Source: UBA4416 sp040389965 | GTDB lineage: Bacteria; Bacteroidota; Bacteroidia; B-17B0; Aurantibacillaceae | Length of the DNA: 64,000 nucleotides | Reading direction: 5' to 3' | Assembly: GCA_040389965.1 (NCBI GenBank) | Contig: JAZJZF010000018.1 | Location: 1 to 64,000 of the forward strand | Part shown: one piece after another, positions 1-7,779 of the stretch | Position numbering within the stretch: position 1 is the stretch's first letter | How the letters are laid out: each line of letters begins with the position of its first letter | Translations under genes and position numbers: made by a program | The notes under the pieces: generated by a model | Seen by the model: the letters and a program-made list of their open reading frames with translations, nothing else | Database searches by the model: none | What the model was told of the DNA's origin: nothing

Positions 1-195
1 GTAGAGATAAACCAGGGGCATTTAAAAGGATTGACAGGAACTATTGTTCGGATTCAGAACGAAGATTATGTACAAATTGAGTTGGAAAGCATCAAGCAAT
101 CTATTAAAGTTAAAGTACCAAAACATATTTTAAAATTAAAGAAAGGGCTTTCTTTAGTAGTGATATTTGCATTAATAACCCTATTTAATTTTTAG
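1..195 (+). CDS. NusG/UpxY-like transcription antiterminator, C-terminal end (partial)
   Basis: Only the last 64 codons are present; the frame is open at the left edge and stops at TAG 193-195. The residues fit a KOW domain as in the C-terminus of NusG-like proteins: a G-x-L-K-G-L-x-G turn, then alternating beta strands with V-R-I, Q-I-E-L and I-K-V-K-V-P. In Bacteroidota, specialised NusG paralogues of the UpxY type are commonly the first gene of a capsule or exopolysaccharide operon, where they prevent premature termination. The position 17 bases before the first locus gene fits that role. Oddly, the KOW part is followed by about 16 mostly hydrophobic residues ending in L-F-N-F, which could be a membrane-attached tail. 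The N-terminal NGN domain is outside the window, so the family call rests on a short stretch. Confidence 0.6.
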   Translation, partial: VEINQGHLKGLTGTIVRIQNEDYVQIELESIKQSIKVKVPKHILKLKKGLSLVVIFALITLFNF

Positions 196-212
196 AAATT
201 GAGAGTAAGAAA

Positions 213-824
213 ATGATTGTGATTATAGATTATGGCATTGGAAATTTAGCATCGGTTTTAAACATGTTTAAAAAAATTGGTGTTAGGGATGTTATAATTT
301 CAGGCGATAAGGAAGTTATAAATAAAGCGGATAAATTATTGTTGCCGGGTGTTGGAGCTTTTGATACAGGAATGAGTAATCTTGAAAACTCAGGATTGGT
401 GCCTGTTTTAAATAAAAAAGTGCTTGAGCAAAAGGTGCCGATTTTAGGAATTTGTTTAGGGATGCAACTATTGACTAAACGCAGCGAAGAAGGAGCGAAA
501 GCCGGCTTAGGGTGGATAGATGGCGAAACCGTGAAATTTAATTTGAATCCTGATTTAAAATTAAAAGTCCCTCACATGGGTTGGAACTATATTAATATTA
601 AGCGGGAAAATAAACTGGTAGATATGCAAAGTAAAAACAGGTTTTATTTTGTGCATTCTTACTACGTAAAATGTTTTGATGAAAGCCAATCAATAGCTAC
701 CAGCAATTTTGGAAATGACTTTACATGTATGGTTAACAAAGAAAATATTTATGGTGCGCAGTTTCATCCCGAGAAAAGTTTAAAATTTGGGATGAAGGTG
801 CTCGAAAATTTTGCTAACCTGTAA
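213..824 (+). CDS. hisH: HisH-like glutamine amidotransferase subunit of a sugar amidation system
   Basis: Class I glutamine amidotransferase of the imidazole glycerol phosphate synthase HisH family; it hydrolyses glutamine and passes ammonia to a synthase subunit. The 203 residues match the family length. Visible motifs are the N-terminal DYGIGN, the oxyanion/nucleophile region GICLGMQ with the catalytic Cys, a PHMGWN segment, and the His-Glu end of the triad in QFHPEKS. It overlaps the following HisF-like gene by one base (TAATG), so the two are translationally coupled. The setting is the start of a polysaccharide locus with no other histidine genes. In such loci HisH/HisF pairs feed ammonia to a WbpG/PseA-type sugar amidotransferase; no such partner is visible here. 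Family certain, pathway inferred. Confidence 0.85.
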   Translation: MIVIIDYGIGNLASVLNMFKKIGVRDVIISGDKEVINKADKLLLPGVGAFDTGMSNLENSGLVPVLNKKVLEQKVPILGICLGMQLLTKRSEEGAKAGLGWIDGETVKFNLNPDLKLKVPHMGWNYINIKRENKLVDMQSKNRFYFVHSYYVKCFDESQSIATSNFGNDFTCMVNKENIYGAQFHPEKSLKFGMKVLENFANL

Positions 825-1579
825 TGGCACTTAAACGTATTATACCCTGTTTATTGTACGACGGAAGTGGTTTGGTTAAAACTATAAAGTTTAAAAACCC
901 TTCTTATATAGGAGATCCTATTAATGCAATTAAAATTTTTAACGATAAAGAGGTAGACGAATTAATATTAATTGATATTAACGCGACTAAGCAAAAACGG
1001 AAACCAAACTTTGATAAAATTGCGGATATGGCAAGCGAAGCATTTATGCCTTTTGCTTATGGAGGAGGAGTAAAAACATTTGAAGATTTTGCAAAGCTTT
1101 ATAAACTTGGTGTAGAAAAGATAATTGTTAATTCTTTAATCCAGGAGAATCCTACCCTAATAAAAAAAGTAATAGAGCATTATGGAGCCCAGGCAGTAGT
1201 GGCCTGTATTGATTTTAAAAAACCATTATTTGGCACTAAAGCTCCTTATTCATATGTTGGCAATAAAATAAAATTTAATTTAACTGATTATGCCAACTAT
1301 CTTGCAAAGGATATTGGTGTAGGAGAAATTATGCTGTATAGTGTTGATAATGATGGAACCTGGGAGGGCTATGATTATGAAACGACGGGTAATGTTTTAA
1401 ACAGTATAGATATACCTATTATTGCTTGCGGTGGTTGTGGTAGTACAGACGATTTAAAGAAAGTATTGTATGATACAAATGCTAATGCAGCTGCGGTAGG
1501 AAGTATGGCGGTATATAGTAAAAAAGGAATGGGAGTATTGATCAATTTTCCGGGTCGGAATAATATAATAATTGAATAA
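824..1579 (+). CDS. hisF: HisF-like synthase subunit, LPS-locus type lacking Asp11
   Basis: A (beta/alpha)8 barrel protein of 251 residues, the usual HisF length, starting KRIIPCL. In true HisF the catalytic Asp11 follows this motif (CLDV); here residues 9-12 read C-L-L-Y, so Asp11 is Leu, while the second catalytic Asp is kept at residue 130 (ACID). Phosphate-binding glycine segments (AYGGGV near 78-83, ACGGCG near 200) are present. Loss of Asp11 is typical of HisF homologues in O-antigen clusters that help make acetamidino sugars rather than histidine. Together with the upstream HisH-like protein it should form an ammonia-channelling complex. The acceptor amidotransferase is not in the window, so the final substrate is unknown. 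Confidence 0.85.
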   Translation: MALKRIIPCLLYDGSGLVKTIKFKNPSYIGDPINAIKIFNDKEVDELILIDINATKQKRKPNFDKIADMASEAFMPFAYGGGVKTFEDFAKLYKLGVEKIIVNSLIQENPTLIKKVIEHYGAQAVVACIDFKKPLFGTKAPYSYVGNKIKFNLTDYANYLAKDIGVGEIMLYSVDNDGTWEGYDYETTGNVLNSIDIPIIACGGCGSTDDLKKVLYDTNANAAAVGSMAVYSKKGMGVLINFPGRNNIIIE

Positions 1580-1589
1580 TAAAGAATTA

Positions 1590-2438
1590 ATGACGAACGA
1601 TGAAAATTGGGATCTGGTAGTAAAACCAAAGTCGAAATGGTATGACCTCCGGCTTTTGGAAATACTTAAATATAAAGATCTATTGCTGTTATTTGTGCGC
1701 CGTGATTTTGTTTCGGTATATAAACAAACGGTGCTTGGGCCTGTATGGTTTTTTATTCAGCCGATTATAACATCCATCACATTTACTGTTATTTTTGGAA
1801 ATCTGGCGCATATTTCTACCGATGGCCTTCCGCCTGTTTTATTTTACATGTGTGGTATAACACTTTGGAATTATTTTTCGGATACACTTATAAAGACGTC
1901 AGATACTTTTACAGCAAATGCAAATATTTTTGGAAAAGTGTACTTTCCCAGAATGATCGTTCCGCTTTCGGTAGTTTGTTCAAATCTGATAAAACTCGGT
2001 GTACAGTTTATACTATTTACAGGAGTATGGATATTTTATTTAGTCACAGGTAAAAGCATTCATCCTAATGCGACGCTGATTTTAATTCCTTTTCTTATTG
2101 TCCTCATGGGATTTATGGGTTTGAGCTTCGGAATTATTATATCTTCTATGACTACAAAGTACCGCGACCTGAAATTTTTAGTAGGCTTTGGCGTGCAGCT
2201 TTTAATGTATGCTTCTCCAATTGTGTATCCACTATCCATAGTACCGGAAAAATATAAATGGATCATATTGGCTAATCCTGTTACCAGTATTATTGAAACA
2301 TTTAAGTATGCATTTTTAGGAGTTGGCGAATTTAACTGGATGTATCTGGGATATAGCCTTGTATTTACAATTATTTTATTTTTTATAGGCCTCATTGTAT
2401 TTCACAATGTTGAAAAATCGTTTATGGATACGGTATAA
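1590..2438 (+). CDS. Wzm-like ABC-2 polysaccharide export permease
   Basis: Inner-membrane permease of an ABC-transporter-dependent polysaccharide exporter (Wzm/KpsM-like, ABC-2 family). About 280 residues with a short cytoplasmic N-terminus, a cytoplasmic coupling region containing L-L-F-V-R-R-D-F-V-S-V-Y-K-Q and L-G-P-V-W-F, then about six hydrophobic spans. It works with the ATPase encoded 16 bases downstream to flip a lipid-linked polymer across the inner membrane. I prefer ATG at 1590; an in-frame TTG at 1572 would add six residues and overlap hisF. Presence of Wzm/Wzt rather than an obvious Wzx/Wzy pair suggests that the polymer is completed in the cytoplasm and exported whole. Confidence 0.9.
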   Translation: MTNDENWDLVVKPKSKWYDLRLLEILKYKDLLLLFVRRDFVSVYKQTVLGPVWFFIQPIITSITFTVIFGNLAHISTDGLPPVLFYMCGITLWNYFSDTLIKTSDTFTANANIFGKVYFPRMIVPLSVVCSNLIKLGVQFILFTGVWIFYLVTGKSIHPNATLILIPFLIVLMGFMGLSFGIIISSMTTKYRDLKFLVGFGVQLLMYASPIVYPLSIVPEKYKWIILANPVTSIIETFKYAFLGVGEFNWMYLGYSLVFTIILFFIGLIVFHNVEKSFMDTV

Positions 2439-2454
2439 TTTTTTAATATAATGT

Positions 2455-3747
2455 ATGAGTAGTATAGTATTAAAAGCAGAAAATATTTCAAAGCAATACC
2501 GTCTTGGGCAATTAGGGACAGGAACAATCTCGCATGATGTAAATCGTTGGTGGCATAAAGTAAGAGGTAAAGAAGATCCTTATCTTAAAATAGGAGATGC
2601 TAACGATAGAAGTGCCAGGGGGGGGAGTGATTATGTATGGTCATTGAAAGACATTAATTTCGGGATAAACCAGGGGGAAGTACTTGGAATAATAGGTAAG
2701 AATGGAGCAGGTAAATCAACCTTGTTAAAAATTCTTTCTCAAATTACAGCTCCTACAACAGGTGAAGTAAAAATAAAAGGACGTATTGCAGCCTTACTGG
2801 AAGTGGGGACGGGTTTCCATCCTGACCTTAGTGGCAGGGAAAATATCTTTTTAAACGGGGCTATTTTAGGGATGTCGAAACACGAAATAAAAAGTAAACT
2901 TGATGAAATAGTAGATTTTAGCGGAGTGGCTAAGTACCTTGATACTCCCGTAAAACGTTACTCTTCGGGGATGATGGTTAGGCTTGGATTTGCTGTTGCT
3001 GCCCATTTAGAACCGGAAATTTTAATTGTGGATGAAGTACTGGCAGTAGGGGATGCGGAGTTTCAGAAAAAATGTTTGGGAAAAATGAAAGATGTTAGCG
3101 GGCAAGGAAGAACCGTTTTATTTGTAAGCCATAACATGCCATCTATTAGGATGCTTTGCACTAAATGTATGCACCTTGAAAAAGGAAAAGTGAAAAATAT
3201 TGGCGAAACAGATTTTATTATTGGAGAATACCTTTCAGGGGGACATCATCTTGAATCTTCTGCAGTGGGAGAAATTCCTGATAACCTCAGTCTTCACAAT
3301 ACCGGTGAGGCAAAATTTAAAACGGCATTTGTATTAAATGAAAAAGGAGAAAATACACAGGAACTGGATTTTTTAGAAAAGTTTAAAGTAAGTTTTACAC
3401 TTGAGATTAAAAAAGAGGTTAAAGATGTTACTCTTTCTGTATTTATTGTAAATCAATATGGTGATATTATTATGATGGCAGTGGAAGATGAACTTTATAA
3501 GCCTACATCATTTGATATTGGTAAATATGAGATGAACGTTGGGTTTAACGAAGAGATTATGCCAGGAAATTATTCGCTAGGCTTTGCTTTATCCTATTTT
3601 CACACTGGAAGTGACATTGATTATATAGAAAGTTTTTATCCGTTTACAGTAAATAAAGAATCGAAAAGTAAAAATCTGGAATATCCCTGGGCCACTATAC
3701 ATGGTTATACGAAACCCAAAACAAACTGGCAAATAAAAAAAATATAA
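2455..3747 (+). CDS. Wzt-like polysaccharide ABC transporter ATPase with C-terminal cargo domain
   Basis: ATPase partner of the preceding permease, 430 residues. Walker A GKNGAGKST is at residues 81-89, the signature around YSSGM at 169-173, and Walker B ILIVDE at 189-194. An insertion before Walker A (residues 20-60) resembles that of other Wzt/TagH-type ATPases and contains a poly-G-encoded Arg-Gly-Gly. After the ATPase (to about 260) comes a beta-rich domain at about 280-420, matching the position of the Wzt C-terminal carbohydrate-binding domain. In the studied O9a-type systems this domain recognises the chemical cap at the non-reducing end of the finished polymer. The methyltransferase downstream is a candidate for such a cap, by inference only. 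Confidence 0.92.
   Translation: MSSIVLKAENISKQYRLGQLGTGTISHDVNRWWHKVRGKEDPYLKIGDANDRSARGGSDYVWSLKDINFGINQGEVLGIIGKNGAGKSTLLKILSQITAPTTGEVKIKGRIAALLEVGTGFHPDLSGRENIFLNGAILGMSKHEIKSKLDEIVDFSGVAKYLDTPVKRYSSGMMVRLGFAVAAHLEPEILIVDEVLAVGDAEFQKKCLGKMKDVSGQGRTVLFVSHNMPSIRMLCTKCMHLEKGKVKNIGETDFIIGEYLSGGHHLESSAVGEIPDNLSLHNTGEAKFKTAFVLNEKGENTQELDFLEKFKVSFTLEIKKEVKDVTLSVFIVNQYGDIIMMAVEDELYKPTSFDIGKYEMNVGFNEEIMPGNYSLGFALSYFHTGSDIDYIESFYPFTVNKESKSKNLEYPWATIHGYTKPKTNWQIKKI
2618..2625 (+). repeat. G8 homopolymer tract inside the Wzt-like ATPase gene
   Basis: Eight consecutive G encode Arg55-Gly56-Gly57 in the linker before the Walker A motif. Runs of this length are rare by eye in this AT-rich window; only one other, at 18691-18698, was found. 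Loss or gain of one G would abolish the exporter ATPase. In other bacteria G tracts of this kind can switch surface genes by slipped-strand mispairing; here that is only a possibility. Confidence 0.6.
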
Positions 3748-3751
3748 TAAC

Positions 3752-4738
3752 ATGGAAATTAAAAATTCAAAAGTATTGGTTATTGGTGGCGCAGGCTTTA
3801 TTGGAAGCTTTGTAGTTGCCGAACTTCTTAAAGAAGAAGTAGCGGAAGTGATTGTATATGACAATTTCGCAAGAGGAAAAAAAGAATATCTTGAAGATTC
3901 CCTGGAAGATAAACGTTGCAAAATTTTCCCTATTGGCGGAGATATACGGGAAATTGACATTTTAAACACGGCAATGCAAGGAATGGATTACGTAATCTGC
4001 CTTTCTGCTATGTGGTTGTTACATTGTAAAGATTTCCCAAGAACGGCATTTGATGTGAATATTGCAGGCACGTTTAACGTTTTGGAAGCATGTGTAAAAA
4101 ATAACGTTAAAAAACTAATCTGGTCTTCTTCTGCTTCCGTATATGGAGATGCTGTACAATTGCCTATGACGGAAGAGCATCCTTTTAATAATAAAAATTT
4201 CTATGGCGCTACAAAAATTGCAGGAGAAGCAATGGCAACAGCCTTTAATGACCGTTACGGTTTAAAGGTAATAGGTCTTCGTTACATGAATGTGTATGGC
4301 CCTCACCAGGATCAAACAGCTGCTTACACCGGTGTAGTTCCAATTATGCTTAATAAGATTGATGCCAATGAAGCACCTGTTATTAATGGCGATGGTAGTC
4401 AGGCTTATGATTTTATTTATGTGGAAGACGTAGCAAGATGCAATGTTCAGGCATTAAAAAGCGATCAGGATTTTGGCTTTTATAATGTTGGTACAGAAAT
4501 TCAAACTTCTATTAAACAATTATGTGATCTTATTTTAGATTTAAAAAAATCTGAACTTAAAGTTACCTATAAACCTTATAGCGCTGATGATGCAAGGGCT
4601 TTGGTTCAAAACAGGATAGGCTCTGCCGTTAAAGCAAAAAAAGAAATTGGTTTTACATATAAATATTCTTTAGAAGAAGGTTTGTTGAGACTGATTGAAT
4701 GGAGAGAAAAAAATAAATCAAAAGCAATTTTAGCATAA
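3752..4738 (+). CDS. NAD-dependent nucleotide-sugar epimerase/dehydratase
   Basis: Extended short-chain dehydrogenase of 328 residues. The Rossmann NAD motif GGAGFIGS lies at about 13-20, the Ser-containing strand SSSASVYGD near 125-133, and the catalytic Tyr-x3-Lys as FYGATK near 148-153. YVEDVA near 222 is typical of UDP-glucose/UDP-N-acetylglucosamine 4-epimerase relatives. It probably oxidises C4 of a nucleotide sugar, giving either a 4-epimer or a 4-keto sugar for the aminotransferase immediately downstream. Its stop overlaps the ATG of that gene by one base (TAATG). Exact substrate not assigned. Confidence 0.88.
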   Translation: MEIKNSKVLVIGGAGFIGSFVVAELLKEEVAEVIVYDNFARGKKEYLEDSLEDKRCKIFPIGGDIREIDILNTAMQGMDYVICLSAMWLLHCKDFPRTAFDVNIAGTFNVLEACVKNNVKKLIWSSSASVYGDAVQLPMTEEHPFNNKNFYGATKIAGEAMATAFNDRYGLKVIGLRYMNVYGPHQDQTAAYTGVVPIMLNKIDANEAPVINGDGSQAYDFIYVEDVARCNVQALKSDQDFGFYNVGTEIQTSIKQLCDLILDLKKSELKVTYKPYSADDARALVQNRIGSAVKAKKEIGFTYKYSLEEGLLRLIEWREKNKSKAILA

Positions 4739-5880
4739 TGGAAAAAAGAATCATACCTATATCGCTCCCTTCTATGGGCCAGGAAGAATGGGAAGCAACC
4801 AAAGAACCTATTTTCTCGGGTTGGATTACCCAAGGACCTAAGATCGCGGAGATGGAAAAAATTTTTGCGCAACGCCATAAAGTGAAACATGCTATTGCCG
4901 TTTCTAATTGTACAACTGCTTTACACCTGGCACTTGTAGCGTTAGATATTAAGCCGGGAGATGAAGTACTGGTTCCTGCTTTTACATGGGTATCTACAGC
5001 CAATGCCATTATGTATTGTGGGGCAACACCTGTTTTTATAGATGTGGAAACAAGCTCCTTTAATATTGATACAACAAAAATTTTAAGTAAAATAACAGCA
5101 CGTACAAAAGCGATTATACCTGTTCATTTATTTGGATTGTGTGCTAATATTGATGAAATAAAAAGAATTGCTCCTCAGTTAAAAATTGTTGAAGATGGCG
5201 CTTGTGCTGCAGGTGCGGGTATAAACGACAGGCCTGCAGGAAGTTTAGGTGATATTGGCTGTTTTTCTTTTCACCCCCGTAAATCTGTTACAACCGGAGA
5301 GGGCGGGATGCTTACGACCAACGATGATAAATTAGCTGAAAAGTTAAATATGTTGAGAAATCATGGCGCTTCTATTTCTGAAGAACAACGCCACAAAGGG
5401 CCAAAACCTTATATTTTACCTGAGTTTGATATGGTAGGATATAATTACCGAATGACAGATATACAAGGAGCAGTAGGTGTTGTACAATTAAAAAAATTAG
5501 ATACGTTTATTGATGAACGTCAAAAATGGGCTGATTATTTCACAAAAGAATTGTCGTCCGTTTCATGGTTACAAACGCCTCAAATACCAAAAGGGTATAA
5601 GCATGGCTGGCAATCGTATGTGTTATTTGTAGATGAGTCCAAGGCTCCTATGAAAAGAAACGATCTTATGGAATATCTTCAGCAACATGGCTTTAGTACC
5701 CGTCCGGGCACTCATGCAGTACATATGCTGGGTTTTTATGCGAAAACGTTCAATATAAAACCGACTGATTATCCCGGCGCTTATGCCTGTAATGAATACT
5801 CTATGTCTATACCATTACATAATAAAATGGTAAAAGAAGATTTTGAATATATTGTTAACATTCTTAAATCGATCAACTAA
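4738..5880 (+). CDS. DegT/DnrJ/EryC1/StrS family sugar aminotransferase
   Basis: PLP-dependent aminotransferase of 380 residues that would transfer an amino group from glutamate to a nucleotide-linked keto sugar. The N-terminal ISLPSMGQEEW...SGWITQGPK layout, the SNCTTALHLAL segment, the Asp of EDGACAAG and the PLP lysine in FSFHPRKSVTTGEGG follow the DegT family pattern. It sits between an epimerase and an asparagine-synthetase-like gene with no spacing (the next ATG follows the stop directly), so it is part of the same operon. It probably makes one of the amino sugars of the polymer. I cannot tell C3 from C4 transamination. Confidence 0.9.
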   Translation: MEKRIIPISLPSMGQEEWEATKEPIFSGWITQGPKIAEMEKIFAQRHKVKHAIAVSNCTTALHLALVALDIKPGDEVLVPAFTWVSTANAIMYCGATPVFIDVETSSFNIDTTKILSKITARTKAIIPVHLFGLCANIDEIKRIAPQLKIVEDGACAAGAGINDRPAGSLGDIGCFSFHPRKSVTTGEGGMLTTNDDKLAEKLNMLRNHGASISEEQRHKGPKPYILPEFDMVGYNYRMTDIQGAVGVVQLKKLDTFIDERQKWADYFTKELSSVSWLQTPQIPKGYKHGWQSYVLFVDESKAPMKRNDLMEYLQQHGFSTRPGTHAVHMLGFYAKTFNIKPTDYPGAYACNEYSMSIPLHNKMVKEDFEYIVNILKSIN

Positions 5881-7779
5881 ATGTGTGGTATAGCGGGCAT
5901 ATTTAATCTCAGTGGAAATCCTGTCTCCTTAAATGTGATTAAGGCGATGACTAAAAAAATTGCTCATCGGGGGCCTGATGGCGAAGGTTTTTACGTAGAA
6001 GAAAATATAGCTTTAGGGCATAGAAGGCTTGCTATACTAGATACATCAGCCTTAGGTAATCAGCCTATGGAATCCAAAAATGGCGAATGGATAGTAGTTT
6101 TTAACGGATGCATCTATAATTACCTTGAATTAAAATCACATTTAAAATCGAAAGGTCACTCGTTTGTATCGACTACTGATACAGAAATTATTTCTGAAGG
6201 ATTAGCGGCTTACGGTGTTTCTTTTTTTGAAAAATTTGATGGTATGTTTGCTATTGCCGCATGGCATAAGCCAACAAAAACATTGTATTTGAGCCGCGAT
6301 AGATACGGTGTAAAGCCTTTATATTATTGGTTAAATGGTAAAACGCTTTTATTTGCATCTGAAATTAAAGCCTTTATGGCTCATCCGGATTTTAAAGTGG
6401 AATTAAATTACGAAGCGTTGAATGAGTATTTTACGTTTCAAAATTTATTTGATTTTCAAACCCTGTTTAAAGGTGTAATTATGTTACCTCCTGCAAACAC
6501 CGTTAAAATAGATTCAGGAAGTGTTACCGGGATTCAGCATAAATCATGGTGGAATTATGATTTTTCGGAGACGGATGAGACAATGAGTTTTGAAGATGCT
6601 AAGAATGAAACCGAACGACTTCTTAAAAATGCAGTAGCCAGGCAAATGATTTCTGATGTTCCTGTAGGCTCTTACCTGTCAGGTGGAATGGATTCGGGAT
6701 CACTGACAGCAATAGCCAGCAAACATGTAAAACGTTTAACCACTTTTACCGCGGGGTTTGATATGTCTTCTGTAACAGGAACCGAAGCGAACTTTGATGA
6801 AAGACGTGATGCCGAGCTGATGGCTAATTATTTTAAAACGGAGCATTATGAACAGGTAATTAACGCCGGTGACCTTTCCTGGTCTCTCCCAAGAGTAGTA
6901 TACCATCTTGAGGATTTGAGAGTAGGAATGAGTTATCCGAATTACTACATAAGCCGTCTCGCATCAAAATTTGTGAAAGTATGTTTGCAGGGTACCGGCG
7001 GCGATGAACTATACGGAGGTTACCCATGGCGTTACTACCGAGTTTTTCAATCGCTTGATCAAAAATCTTTTTTTGATAATTATTATGGTTTTTGGCAAAG
7101 ACTGGTAGCTGATGAATCAAAAGCGGGATTATTTACGGATACCGTTTATTCTAAAATAAACATTCAGCATCCACGTGAAATTTTTGAAAGGGTATTTACT
7201 TTCAATAAAAAATTAAAGTATGATACTCCCGAACAGCATATCAATAATAGTTTATACTTTGAAATAAAAACATTCTTGCCCGGTTTATTACTTGTTGGAG
7301 ATAAGCTGGCCATGGCTAACGGTTTGGAAGAGCGCTTCCCTTTTTTAGATAATGAACTTGTAAATTTTGCACAAAAAATACCCATAAAACATAAATTGGG
7401 AAATTTACAGATCATGAAAAAACTGGATGAAAACAGTGCGGGGAATAAGAAGAAAGGTTATCAGGAGTTTGATGACGGTAAAAATGTGCTTCGTAAAGCC
7501 ATGATGGATTTTATTCCGGAATCTATTATAAACAGAAAAAAACAGGGTTTCTCTGCGCCGGATGAAAGTTGGTATAGAGGAGAAAACGCGGATTACGTGA
7601 AAGAGCTTTTATTAAATAAAAAGACAGTGTCTTCTGAATTTATCAATCCTAAATTTATAGAAAAAATTATTTCGGAACATATCGATCATCGTATTAATCA
7701 TCGATTACTTATTTGGTCGCTCATGAATTTTGAATGGTGGTGCAGATTGTTTTTAAATAATGAACAAATTGACGAATGA
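5881..7779 (+). CDS. Asparagine-synthetase-like amidotransferase 1, altered glutamine site
   Basis: Class II glutamine amidotransferase fused to an AsnB-type ATP-pyrophosphatase domain, 632 residues. The N-terminal nucleophile is Cys2 (MCGIAG); the glutaminase segment GHRRLAILD and the TDTE aspartate are kept. In place of the usual NGEIYN the sequence reads NGCIYN, so the Glu corresponding to E. coli AsnB Glu76 is Cys77 here. The synthetase P-loop LSGGMDS lies near 263-269 and GTGGDELYGGY near 376. AsnB homologues in O-antigen loci amidate uronic acids instead of aspartate; with three copies in this locus that role is more likely than asparagine synthesis. The Cys replacement could weaken glutamine use and favour ammonia, by inference. 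Confidence 0.88.
   Translation: MCGIAGIFNLSGNPVSLNVIKAMTKKIAHRGPDGEGFYVEENIALGHRRLAILDTSALGNQPMESKNGEWIVVFNGCIYNYLELKSHLKSKGHSFVSTTDTEIISEGLAAYGVSFFEKFDGMFAIAAWHKPTKTLYLSRDRYGVKPLYYWLNGKTLLFASEIKAFMAHPDFKVELNYEALNEYFTFQNLFDFQTLFKGVIMLPPANTVKIDSGSVTGIQHKSWWNYDFSETDETMSFEDAKNETERLLKNAVARQMISDVPVGSYLSGGMDSGSLTAIASKHVKRLTTFTAGFDMSSVTGTEANFDERRDAELMANYFKTEHYEQVINAGDLSWSLPRVVYHLEDLRVGMSYPNYYISRLASKFVKVCLQGTGGDELYGGYPWRYYRVFQSLDQKSFFDNYYGFWQRLVADESKAGLFTDTVYSKINIQHPREIFERVFTFNKKLKYDTPEQHINNSLYFEIKTFLPGLLLVGDKLAMANGLEERFPFLDNELVNFAQKIPIKHKLGNLQIMKKLDENSAGNKKKGYQEFDDGKNVLRKAMMDFIPESIINRKKQGFSAPDESWYRGENADYVKELLLNKKTVSSEFINPKFIEKIISEHIDHRINHRLLIWSLMNFEWWCRLFLNNEQIDE

Noticed and set aside
213..1579. 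HisH/HisF as part of histidine biosynthesis
   Set aside because: No other his gene is near, and HisF lacks the catalytic Asp11.
1375..1629. Minus-strand open frame over the end of hisF and start of the permease gene
   Set aside because: No motifs, no promoter, and it crosses two well-supported coding regions on the other strand.
5881..7779. AsnB-like genes as cellular asparagine synthetases
   Set aside because: Three divergent copies in a polysaccharide operon, one with a changed glutamine site, make sugar amidation more likely; a true asnB elsewhere cannot be excluded for copies 2 and 3.
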